DNA of 64,000 nucleotides, taken from Cladorrhinum sp. PSN259 (taxonomy: Eukaryota; Ascomycota; Sordariomycetes; Sordariales; Podosporaceae). Positions 43,709-54,565 of this stretch are shown piece after piece (the stretch's first letter is position 1; each line of letters starts with the position of its first letter). The stretch is taken from NCBI GenBank assembly GCA_033725935.1, contig MU867072.1, positions 434,001 through 498,000 on the forward strand. Reading direction: 5' to 3'. Both the position numbers and the translations under genes were made by a program. The notes beneath the pieces are model-generated. The model was not told where the DNA came from, did no database searches, and saw only the letters and a program-made list of their open reading frames with translations.

Positions 43709-44821
43709 TTATAAATCATCCTCCACAAACCTCCTCACCAGCAAATTGAACCTCGTATTTCTCGTGCGCACAATTTCCGGTGTCAATTCACTCAAGTATC
43801 TCTCCCAGGCCAACTGGTTCCAAGAGTGATACGCCAGCTGATTCCTAAACAAACTCCCCCCATTCTTCTCGATGATGCCTTCCCACTCTTTTGTTCCTTG
43901 CACCCCCAAGGGGGAGTGCATCCACTCGATGTGCCTCCAAGTCCAGGTTGGCCAAAAGAATGTGTCCGGAGCGAGGGCGCACACTTCTTCCGGGTGGGAA
44001 TTCGCGAGCAGTTTTGGTAGGCGGACCGAGTGGTAGTTCCATTCCTTTGAGAGGTCCGCTTCCGAGTAAGAGTCTAGCCACCGGCTCAAAAAGGCGGAAT
44101 TGGGCCGGGATATTATGACTGCGTTGCAGAGGCCCCAGCGGTTCCCTCCTTCGTGGCCTAGTATTGCCGACTGTGGGTTTTGGAGCAAGCGAGTAAAAGG
44201 ACGGAGGGCGAAGGCGTCTATGTCTAGGTAGATGCCTCCTTGGGATAGGAGGGAGTCGAGGCGGAGCGTGTCGGATAGGTGGGCGTACTGGAGGGCTTGT
44301 CTTTGGGTGCTGCTGAAGTTTGGTGGTGGGTGGTGGACTAGGGTGACGCCCTGGTTCGTGAGGCGACGGATCCAGGGGTTTGTTTGCGGGCTGGCGTAGG
44401 GGTCGGCGGACGGTGGGAGGGAGAGGTAGGTATAGTGGAGGTAGACGGCGTCGGGGGAGAGGGAGAGCAGGGCGGAGCGGATGGCTAGGTAGTTTAGGAA
44501 GTCAAATTGGTGGGTCTTGGGGTCATAGAGCGGGTTTTTGAGGCCAAAGTTGAAATGAACGAGGTTTGGGATTGGGGGTTCGGAACTGAGGCTGCTGCTG
44601 TTGCTGGTTTGGTGGTGCAGCCTAGAGGTTCCGTTGAGACACTGGAGCTCGGAGTCGGTCGGCATCCAAACTTGTTCGATCCATTTTTGGCCAGACCATG
44701 GATTCGTTTGTCTTGCCCAGTCGAAGAGGTAGTAGAGGCTTGGAGCTTTTAGGTATAGCATGAATGCAAGGTATAAGAATATGCATAGTCGTACGCCATT
44801 GCGGCTTTTGCGGGCTACCAT
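43709..44821 (-). CDS. GT32-type glycosyltransferase (DXD, OCH1/Gb3-synthase-like)
   Basis: One exon, 370 aa. Seen: a signal anchor near residues 9-32 (VRLCIFLYLAFMLY), IPNLVHFNF, the donor-sugar block DTLRLDSLLSQGGIYLDIDAF with the DXD motif at Asp200-Asp202, LGHEGGNRWGLCNAVIIS, and a C-terminal FRNQLAYHSWNQLAW. The order matches GT32 enzymes with the Gly_transf_sug DXD domain, which use a nucleotide sugar and Mn in the Golgi lumen. Exact donor and acceptor unknown. It is the third of three neighbouring glycosyltransferases. Confidence 0.88.
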   Translation of the reverse strand: MVARKSRNGVRLCIFLYLAFMLYLKAPSLYYLFDWARQTNPWSGQKWIEQVWMPTDSELQCLNGTSRLHHQTSNSSSLSSEPPIPNLVHFNFGLKNPLYDPKTHQFDFLNYLAIRSALLSLSPDAVYLHYTYLSLPPSADPYASPQTNPWIRRLTNQGVTLVHHPPPNFSSTQRQALQYAHLSDTLRLDSLLSQGGIYLDIDAFALRPFTRLLQNPQSAILGHEGGNRWGLCNAVIISRPNSAFLSRWLDSYSEADLSKEWNYHSVRLPKLLANSHPEEVCALAPDTFFWPTWTWRHIEWMHSPLGVQGTKEWEGIIEKNGGSLFRNQLAYHSWNQLAWERYLSELTPEIVRTRNTRFNLLVRRFVEDDL

Positions 44822-46812
44822 TCTTCGTTCAGGTAGGTAGGTGCTGGTCGAATTTGGGAGAGACGACCATACCGCGGAAACTGGAAAGAAGGCTGATGGA
44901 AAGGGCTTTCAAAGATACTGTATAGCGAGGCTGGGCTAGAAAGATATTTTTTGTCTGTCATTTGGTGTCACTTTATCAGGAAAGCGACAGAATGCTTGTT
45001 CTTTTGAGGAGGACTGGTCGGTTGGCACCTGCTGTGGGGTCAACGGTGTGAGACGAAGGCCATGGCTTACGCAACCGGGGCATCTCGTGGAGCTTAAATC
45101 GTCGCAACTCTTTGTACCTTAAGTTACCCGTGTAACAAATTCCGTTTGTTGATCTTCTCTTTCCATTTCTCAGCCCAGTTCGGACAAAAAGTCCGGTTTC
45201 TTGAATTCGGCAGCCGACTTGAAACAAAGTTGGTAAATGCAATCGCCACCAATCTCACGCTGATTTCTCCACCTGCACGGAACTTGTTTACTGTCTCCAT
45301 CGATAATCAGAGAGACGAGAATATCTGGCTGCCTGGAGTCTTATATAGAGAGCTTACGTGTTGACATGCGTAACTACCTGAAGCTCTTTCCTTTACAGAA
45401 GATTTATGCTGACGTTAAAAGCACTGCCTCTTGCAGAGTTTTATCAGGGTTCAACAGCTAAAAGAGCTTAATTTATTGTCTCTTTTGATCCATGAAAACC
45501 CCAATGCTCGTTGGGATGCATTAAAAAGTAAGATTCCGCAACGGGCAGATGCCATATTCTGGGATGGTTTGTCGAGCCAGTTGGACGACCGTGGGTGTGC
45601 CTGTAAGCTTTGAAATAAGAAACAAAATATAAACCCTTGCTGACCGGCCAGTTTGTGCTTTTTTAAATATTTTTATTTAGGTCCGACTCATTTCCAATAT
45701 GCCTCGTCCATGCTCATGGCTTCAGCATATCTGTCGAAAAAGAGACCAAGTTGAAGTTCTGAATAGCTTCAGTATGCCAAGCCCTGCATCAAAATGTGGG
45801 GTATTCTCCAAGACCGTTGGCTACTATACTAGCAATGTGGGTCAGTCCCCGCACCTGTCACCCGGCAGCAGGACGCACGTTGCCCTGCATCCGTCTCAAC
45901 TCTTTTGTTGTTTCATCCGTTTTCCATCTCCTCACCATTTGATGGGTTGTTTCAAGCAACCACTTGCGCAATGGCTTCAATCTGGATGGCAGACGCGACA
46001 CAATGTATAAAACACTTCATACATCACCAGAGACGGGCTTAGGCGCGGAACCCATGACTTTAGAGGACTGACGGGAGGACTGGTTGGCGCTGGCTCCCAA
46101 TGCATGCGTCTCGAAGAAGCGCCGTGCTCCGCGACCTATCCGACGAGAGGGGACATGTTTACTGGGTCAAAAATGGATAGCCAGGTAAAATAACCTACCA
46201 TCCGAGCCTCGCTCGTTACAGTCGACCACGTGTTTCGCGCTCTCTTTTTATCTTCAAGAACGGCAAAGGGCACACTCGGGGACCCCAGATTGACGGGGCT
46301 TTCCAATGGACAGCTCCACGATGGTGCCATGCCCTAATCAGAGAATATTAGCGGTAAAAACTGCCCTCGGAGCCCAGCGAATTACCCCCTGCTTTTGGAG
46401 ATGCGACGGGGAAAAATGATGGTGGTGTGGGCTCTGTGCCGGTCGAGTCCCCCAGCCATCCTGTTTGTTTTCCTTCCCAGATCGCGACTTTGCGACCTTC
46501 ACCTTCTGCGACGACAATCCTTCTTTTCCGCTCAAATTTAGCTAAATAGCTTCATAAAGTCTTTATTCTTTGCTTTTTGTTCTTCTTATTTCAACGTGAC
46601 AGTTTGTTGTGCACGCTTTTGTTATCAATTTGTAAGTTTCCCTGCTCGTTTCTCAAATTTTTGCATTTGCGCATTGCGCCCGAGAGGGCCTTGTCGCGAG
46701 ACTATCGCGTCGTCGCGCGCAACCACCACAGCGTCGCCTCTCAACTGTGACTTGGGATTCCATTGAGTTAACATTGCGCGATAGGTAATATCTCAAATTC
46801 GAATTATTCAAA
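44822..46812. other. Divergent 2 kb intergenic region
   Basis: Between the GT32 gene (-) and the Lys/Glu-rich gene (+); both promoters lie here. The right end (46540-46810) is pyrimidine-rich and looks like the 5' UTR of a highly expressed gene. Small frames (for example 45699-46010) show nothing recognisable. No tRNA or 5S rRNA gene was recognised. Confidence 0.45.
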
Positions 46813-47339
46813 ATGGCTCGTGAAGGAACTCGCTCCTCGACTGGCAACTCGAAGCCCCGTGTCTTCCAGGTTGTAGACACCGCCCCCACCGTCAAGCGGA
46901 CTGCCAAGCCCAAGAAGGAGACCACCACAACTGAGGCAAAGGGCGCAAAGCCCACTGGTGTCACCAAGAAGAAGCCTGCGCCCAAGAAAGAGGCCCCCGC
47001 GAAGAAGGTACGTCGCCACATGCCCCTGACTATCACCATGCTAACCTTCCGTAGGCCAAGGCCGCCGTGAAGAAGACCACCAAGAAGGTTGCCGATAAGG
47101 CTGAGAAGCCCAAGAAGGCTGAAAAGGCCGAGAAGGCCGAGAAGGAGGAGAAGGAGGAGGAGGAGGAGGAGGAGGAGAAGGAGGAAGAAGAGGAGGTGAA
47201 GGAGGACAAGAAGGAAGAGAAGAAGGAGGAGAAGGTAACTATACCCATATGCAGGCACCCGGTTCCCGTAATGCTCTTGCTAACCAGCACCAAGCCCAAG
47301 GCAACCAAGAAAAAGGCTGCTGCTGCCTCTGCCGAGTAA
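46813..47339 (+). CDS. Small Lys/Glu-rich, probably nuclear protein
   Basis: Exons 46813-47007, 47055-47234 and 47295-47339 (introns 47 and 60 nt) give 139 aa. Seen: N-terminus AREGTRSSTGNSKPRVFQVV, then Lys/Ala/Pro-rich sequence like a histone H1 tail (KKKPAPKKEAPAKKAKAAVKKTTKK), a run of about 40 residues that is almost all Glu and Lys, and a TKKKAAAASAE end. There is no H1 globular domain. Intron 2 was placed at branch CTAAC and acceptor AAG; it is 60 nt without an in-frame stop, so an unspliced form would add 20 residues. Family not named; chromatin or nucleolar association is inference from composition. Confidence 0.7.
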
Positions 47340-47893
47340 AACGGCAAGCAACAAGTTTTTCTTTGTGGATATTTTCTTGTCGGCACACCTTCTTTAGTCG
47401 TTCTCCTGTCTATGTTTTCTCTCTTTGGATCCCTTGGGAAGTCAGTCGCCGTATCTATTTGTGTTTGAGCAACGTTATCGGGTCGTTTATTTTCCTTTCG
47501 TCTCTTGTTGACCAGGATAAGGGACGGCGCGGAGGGCATATGTAGCAACATCATCGGGCTTCTTGTATCTAGGGAATGATGTTATTTTTTCAGGCACAAA
47601 AAGCAAGGTCACTTTTCTATGGCATGGATATATATCTGATACGTAAGGATTTGGTATGTTACCGTATGTTACAAGTCATCAATACAACAATGCTCCCCTA
47701 GAGAGACACAGCTTGGCAAGCTCCAAAGCTGCCAATCAGCGCCCCTGGGAGCTCATGGTAATTAAGGTTTAGCGCGGCGTGTCCAGTCGCGACTTTTGGT
47801 TCTCGCGATTCTTTACTGGGATTCTAGTTTCCAATTTCCAACATTTTAACGGCCAAACTGCGACATGAGAGAAGTCCATCACACAACACCAAC
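47340..47893. other. Intergenic region, HIR1 promoter
   Basis: 554 bp with the 3' UTR of the Lys/Glu-rich gene and the HIR1 promoter; an ATTGG-type element (CCAAT in CCAATCAGC) at 47731. No gene supported. Confidence 0.5.
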
Positions 47894-50800
47894 ATGTTAA
47901 TCGTCAAGCCTTCGTGGCTTTGCCACTCCGGGGAGTCCAAGGACTTTGAAGTCTACTCATGTCATGTCTCGCAGGACGGGAAAAGGCTGGCGACAGCCGG
48001 AGGAGACGGCCACGTCCGAATATGGTCAACTGAAGCCATCTACAATGTTGATGACCCAGACTACAAGAAGCCGCGCCAGCTGTGTCACATGAGCCATCAC
48101 TTAGGCACCATTCACTCCGTACGCTTCTCGCCAAACAATCGCTATCTCGCATCCGGCGCCGACGACAGGGTCATCTGCATCTACCAACTCGACAGAAACC
48201 CACCCTCACACGCAACGACGTTTGGCACCAACGAGCCACCCCCGGTCGAGAATTGGAAAACACACAAGCGTCTTGTCGGCCACGACAGCGACGTCCAAGA
48301 CCTCGCGTGGTCCTACGACAATTCAATCCTGGTTTCGGTTGGCCTCGATTCCAAGGTGGTGGTATGGTCGGGACATACGTTCGAGAAGCTCAAGGTCATT
48401 GCTGTCCACCAGAGCCATGTCAAGGGAATTACCTTTGACCCCGCAAATAAGTTCTTCGCGACTGCTGGCGACGACCGGACGATCAAGATCTTTCGATTTA
48501 CACCTCCACCACCGAATGCGACGCAACATGACATGGTTAACAACTTTGTCCTCGAGACCACCATAAGCGCGCCCTTCAAGAGCTCACCGCTGACCACGTA
48601 CTTTCGGAGATGTAGTTGGTCTCCCGATGGCAACCATATCGCTGCGGCAAACGCAGTCAATGGTCCTGTCAGCAGTGTCGCTATTATTGAGCGATCAAGA
48701 TGGGATAGTGAGATCAACCTGATCGGACATGAAGGTCCAACAGAAGTCTGCATGTTTTCGCCCAGGTTGTTTCACACAGAAAACCCAAACGACCCCGATG
48801 CGGCCAACCACCCATCATCCCTAGTGACGGTCATTGCCTCGGCAGGGCAAGACAAGACACTCAGTATCTGGAATACAAACACCTCTAGGCCGGTGGTTAT
48901 CCTGCAGGATGTGGCTTCGAAATCAATATCCGACTTGGCGTGGGCCCCTGATGGTCAGACTCTGTTCGCTTGCAGCTTGGACGGCGCCGTAATAGCAGTC
49001 AAATTTGAGACAGGAGAGTTGGGTTGGGTTGCAGAGGCGGAGGAGAACGACAAAGCGCTGGAGAAATTTGGCATCGCACGGAAGGGGATGGGAACAGCTG
49101 AAGATGTGGATGTACTTCATCTCGAGAATCACAGCAAAGCCGGAGAGCTGCGCGGAGCTGAGTCCAGGATGGGGGCGCTCATGGGAGATTTTGAGCCCGC
49201 AAAAGATGCAGTAACAACCAACGGTGTGAAGCCGGTGACCAAGAACGGCGACGTGACCACAAACGGTACGTCGGAGTCTAAATCTGCCAAGGAGACGCCG
49301 GCGGAAGAGAGCGCCGACAAGACGGCGGAACGAATAAATGAGTTGAAAGCGCGAGTACAGGTTACCAAGGACGGAAGGAAGAGGGTTGCACCATTGCTCG
49401 TATCATCATCAGGAACTGGCCTTTTATCATTACCACAATCCCAACTGGTAGGCGCGAAGTCTACTACATCAACGCAGAACGACACACCACAGACAATCCT
49501 CGATCTATCAAAGCCGTTTCATGGCTTACCACGGGGCGGAATCGCTGCACTCCTGCTTGGCAACAAGAGGAAAGCTGTCGCGGCCGAAGGGGAAGAAGAC
49601 GAGGAGCAAACAAGCAAACGACCAGCCTCGGGGCCGGTCCCAATCGTTTCTGACACCCCTGATGGCCTTGAGCCCGCCGCTTTAACAGCTCCTTCCAATG
49701 GGGTTGTACCCACACCCGAATTCCTTCGTCCAGCTGTTCTCAACCCCTCTATTGCCTTCTCTCAAGTTAGACTGGCAGTTCCTAAAATCCGCTCCCACAT
49801 TGTTAGACCTCTGGAAAGGGGCATCCTCCAAGGCGAATCATCCGTCGAAGAAGCCTCAAAAGTAACGGAGAACATCCTTCTGGAAGCCAAGAACCCCGTC
49901 AGACCTCGGGAGCCATCACGCATGACTGCTTCAAAGCGCGGCGCTGTACTCTGGCAAGACTTCCTCCCGCGCGCCATCATCCTCGTCACAGGGAACAAAA
50001 ACTTCTGGGCCGCGGCATGCGAAGACGGTACGCTACACACTTGGACACCTGCAGGCCGAAGACTATTCAACGGCATCGTTCTTGAGTCACAACCAGTCAT
50101 TCTGGAATCAAGAGAGCACTGGTTGTTATGCATCACCTCGGTGGGCATGTGTCACGTGTTCAACATCAAGACCATGGCAGCTGCGCACCCGCCCGTTTCT
50201 TTGGCGCCTATACTTGATATTGCAACTGCTTCGTTGTCTCCTGACGGCGCCTCACCCGCGCCTGGGGTTACGTCTGCTCACCTAAACAGCGCGGGCGCGG
50301 TGGTTGTTACGCTATCGAACGGCGATGGGTTCTACTACTCAAACACGATGTATACCTGGCAGCGGCTGTCGGAGTCTTGGTGGGCTCTGGGGAGTCAGTA
50401 CTGGAACAGTAATGATTCTTCGATTTCTGCGCTGTCTACGACTGCCGTGGGACCTGTGTCGGCGGCCTCTAATAATAAGAAGGATGAGGGAGGATTGAAC
50501 GTCTCGGCGGGCATCATACCATTCCTGGAACGACATACTACTACGGAGTTCCTGCTGAAGGGCAGGGCGTATACTTTGCAGAGGCTGATAAAGACGCTGC
50601 TGAGTAGAGATGGGTTTGAAGGGTTCGAGGGGACGGTGAGCGTGGCGCATTTGGAGAATCGGATGGCGGGGGCCCTGGCGCTGGGAAGTAAGGAGGAGTT
50701 TAGGTTGTATTTGTTCATGTATGCCAAGCGGATTGGAGCGGAGGGGATGAGGAGTAAAGTTGAGGAGCTGCTGAATTGTTTGTGTGGTGGGGTTTTGAAT

Positions 50801-51101
50801 GGTAGGAAGAAAGATGAAGGGCAAGAGAAGGGTAAGGGTTGGTTCAGTGACGAGGAGGAGAAGTTGGGCGGGTGGGATAGGAGGGATCTCTTGAAGGGGG
50901 TTGTGTTGATCCTGGGTAAGTTTTGTTGTTGTTTTATGTTGATGGTGATTTGTGAACGGACTGTTTTTGCTAACATTGATGATTTCTTCAGGCAAATTCC
51001 GTGATTTACAGAGATTGACGGTGCAGTATGCCAAGATCCTGGGGTTAACGGGTGGTGGTGAGGAGGAGGAAGAGAGCGAGGGAGAGGGGATGGTGGAGTG
51101 A
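47894..51101 (+). CDS. hir1: HIR1/HIRA histone chaperone subunit
   Basis: WD40 subunit of the HIR complex, which deposits H3-H4 outside S phase and represses histone genes. Exons 47894-50915 and 50992-51101 (76 nt intron, donor GTAAGT, branch CTAAC, acceptor TTCAG) give 1043 aa. Seen: the N-terminal beta-propeller (residues about 1-385) with GGDGHVRIWS, GADDRVICIY, VGLDSKVVVWSG, AGDDRTIKIF and AGQDKTLSIW; the Asf1-binding B-domain motif VQVTKDGRKRVAPLLVSSSG (about 483-502); and the C-terminal Hira domain (about 690-960, FWAAACEDGTLHTWTPAGRR). The second exon adds KFRDLQRLTVQYAKIL and an acidic tail. Intact and of family length. Confidence 0.94.
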
Positions 51102-54100
51102 GTTGAGTGTGATTGGTACACAACATGAGCTCCTTTGCCACAAATACAAATACGGAAACAAGTTCCGATGATAGAGACTTCTATGATGAAGTGGGATGGT
51201 TTATTCCTTCGGACTTGCTCGCTAATCTCACATGGGACGAGAAGGATCAAGAGGAGGGTTCCGATGATTTTGAAGTGTGGGGAAGGGGAGGTGGACAGAG
51301 AGTGAGAGAGGTATATATCATTTTTTAAATCTTGGTCAGGTCAGGTGGTTTTTATGGGACATCTTTTCTGACATGTCACATTTTTTCCCCCTTTCAACTC
51401 GCTTTTTTCATTTCTGTTGTCGTTTTTTTTGGTGGTGGTGGTGGTGTTGGTGTTTATTATTCTCGGTTTTTTTTTCTTCACCTTCATCTTTGGAATGTTT
51501 ATTATTTGTATCTTGGAAGAGAGCGGGAGGGAAAGATGGGAATGGGAAAGAGAGATGGAGTTTTTTTTGGCGTTTTTCTTTATTCTTTTCCTCGTTGTTT
51601 GAGAAAAAGAAAGCGAAAAAGGGGATGAATGGATGGGTTTATTATTTATTGGGGACGAGCGGGTTGGGTGTTTGATGGGAATTCTTTTTTTTTTTTTTTT
51701 TTTTTTTGGGGGGGGGGGGGGGGGTGTTATTTTTTTTTTATTATTAAAAAACAAAAAAAAATAAACCCCCGAAAAAAAAAAGATGTNNNNNNNNNNTTTT
51801 TTTTTTTGTTGCGGTGTGGTGGGGGGTGTTTTTGTTTTTGTTTGTTTTTTTTTTTTTTTGGGTTTGGCGGGGGGGGGGGGCCCCCCCGCTGTTATGTTGT
51901 ATGTATTATTCACACACACAACAAAATGAAGCACCGTCAATACATAGATGGATCAATATTTGAATCAGTTGCCTTGTGTGTTGAGGCGGTGAAGTTAACA
52001 TTTTTTAAAAGGCCGTTGGAATGAGGCGAAGGAATGGCGATGAAGCATCATGAGACAGGTTGTGAAGAGCTGATTTGTGTGCATTCATCACCGTGTGAAG
52101 AATGGTGAGAGATAGAGAAGGAGGGAGGGAGGCCGCTTGTTGGTTGGCTTATTGCGCATTTAGTCAACAATTTTTATTTTTTTTTCCTTGAAAAGGTTTC
52201 TGAATCTTTCTCGCGTTCACCATCGTGAAACCAAAAAAAAAGATTTGGTGGCTCTCCTATGCGTTGTGTAACTTTGTTGATGTTTGCCTTATCGCCTGAC
52301 ATGTGTGGGTTATCATTGCCAGTTCGGGAAGATTTTACCTTTTTTCTATCTTTTTCGATGAAGGTTTATATGGGACCGTCAGCCTTACGATCTGACATGT
52401 GTGAGTGCCCTGTATCTACTGTGGTGTGTGTGTGTGTGTGGGATAAAGGAGGGGAGGGGAAAGGATGGGCCATGAGGCATGTGTGGATGGATTCTTACCC
52501 CTCCCCCGCACTTTTCTTTTTCATTGTATTTCTCTCTTTTTTTTCTGAACTAAATCAGGCACACACTCACACACCACACAGACTCACGTCATCTTCGGTG
52601 TGAGAGTTTGATACATAGCTATTTGGGGGCTGATTTATATTTTGCGTATAAAAAGAGGAAAGGGACACGTACGGAGGAGAGATAGGCTTCGGTTTGATGC
52701 GGTCTATCCCCCGAGTCAGGTTCGTTATTTCTCTCTTCCGCTCTGATTCGGTTGGTTACGAGGAAGGAGGGAAGGCGATAAGGCAGACAAACTTGAATCT
52801 CGTGAGTACTCTCAAGGTCGTAAGCTGAGGTTGGAATCAAGCCGACGATACATATGAAGATAGCCACCTAAGCGATGGTGTGGAGGGGGAGGGGGAGATG
52901 GAAAAGGGAAAGCGTAACGGGAAAGGGATGCTCCCTCCTCCGTCCTCGTCTTCCCTCCCCTCCATTTCGAACTCGATAAATATCAAACCGCATCAGAGTA
53001 CCACTTTGAGGGTTCACGCGGATCGCTTCGCCTGCCACACCAATGCCACCAATGCAACCAATGCCACCCTCGCTCATTTTCTCGTTTCAATAAGTCTTGC
53101 TTACCCCCCAGTATCTAAAACACACTGGGTGATCTGTTCGCTGTTGCGTGTGAACAGGAAGGACGCTATTGCCTACCGGTCAAGAAAAAAACACCACCCC
53201 AAAGTACGTGGCGCGTGCTGTTTTGGGGGTTTTGTCCGGTGTCGACGGCCTATCGTTTCTTGTTTCATCGGGAAAGTTCCTGTCGAAAGTATTCGCCCAA
53301 CGTGGGATGGAATACTATGGTATTGGTGTGTGTGTGGGGTAGGGTGGGACGGTTTCCCAAGAACAGCATGCACTGGGTGGCATGTATGTGTTGTTCGTAA
53401 AAGCCTGTTGATAGTGTGATCAGAACCTGGAAGCTGAAAGTAGTAGGGGCCCTGGACAAGAGTCGAGACTTCAAGAGGCTCGGAAAATCTCAAGGGAAAG
53501 GTAAGATGACCAACGAGAGTGCGGCCTGGCACACCCACTGGACCTTTTTGGTAAGTTAACAGGACGTCTCTCCTCTTTGTATTATTATTTTTACTCGCCA
53601 TGCAACATTAATCTGTAATCACATAATTTTTCTCTGAAGATCCTCCTTCTTTTCGAGTATCTCCACCCGGTCTGGTGCATGTTACATTAGCCCGTTTGCT
53701 GTCTTTCTTGCCCTATAAATCAGCCCTATCATCGATCGAGGATTCATCGGTTATCTGCAGTGACATTCTGAATCAGCGTGTCATTCCGACGGGTATGAGC
53801 CGTCGAGGCCTGAGAGGTCATGTTTTGCCTGCCTGCCGCTGCAAATCAGAATCAAGAGCCGAAGCAATCCACGTTCGAGGTTGGGTGTAAAAGTGATCGG
53901 ATGATTTTATTCTTTGCTCATCACCCAACGTGACTGGTTTATGGACGAGATATGTGCGTTGATGGTTACACCGTGATATCTTATTCGCTGCTCATTCATC
54001 AGTCAGGGCAGCCAGTCACATGGCAATGTTTTCAACCTGCCTTGCCTTGAATGTTGGGTATCATGAACAGTACTTTGCGAATGGGTGCTGGGAACTTTGT

Positions 54101-54565
54101 TTGCGCTATGGTTAGCAACCTGGAAGGCAGTCATATTCCGCATGCCCCGGTTGTCATGTGTCTGCAACTGTGTAGACAACTGTAACATCTGTACGCTCCC
54201 GACTTATAAGCCATGGCCTGAGTCCCTCCTCGAGCGGCCATCGAGGCGCTGCTTCTCACTTTCCTCCCTTTGTCTTTTAAATGATATGTACCCCTTTAGG
54301 TATTGAACCTTGAGCTTGTGGTCGTTAAAACGCCTTCGAGAACTCTATCAAACACCCGTCTGGTTTCCTTTCCCGGTTTACCCACTGTTGATAACCACAA
54401 TCTCCATTGCCATATCACACGTGTTGAATACCCACAAAAGTCTGTATCGAGTAATCCCAACGAACCGAGTATTTATCTTATACTTTCTTCAATCTTCCCA
54501 TCTTTTTCTCTCAACTTTACTCCTTTGCTCTTGGGGCCAGGTTATCGTTCAAAGCACTACCAACG
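51102..54565. other. 3.5 kb gene-poor region with low-complexity DNA and assembly gap
   Basis: Begins with the HIR1 3' UTR. 51683-51890 is almost all T, G, A and C homopolymer around the N gap. Further right are CA/GT repeats (52421-52440) and a 9 bp minisatellite of the CACCAATGC type at about 53037-53066. Open frames such as 52880-53419 show nothing recognisable. 54450-54565 is pyrimidine-rich and is probably the promoter or 5' UTR of the next gene. Confidence 0.45.
51787..51796. other. Assembly gap (10 N)
   Basis: Ten N between poly-A and poly-T tracts. The true length of the missing sequence is unknown; protein-like translations across it are artefacts. Confidence 0.98.

Noticed and set aside
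47033..47554. Minus-strand frame rich in Ser/Phe
   Set aside because: Reverse complement of the Glu/Lys run of the small Lys/Glu-rich protein; composition artefact.
51341..52024. Open frames running through the N gap
   Set aside because: Consist of homopolymer translations (Phe, Gly, Lys, Pro runs) and unknown bases.
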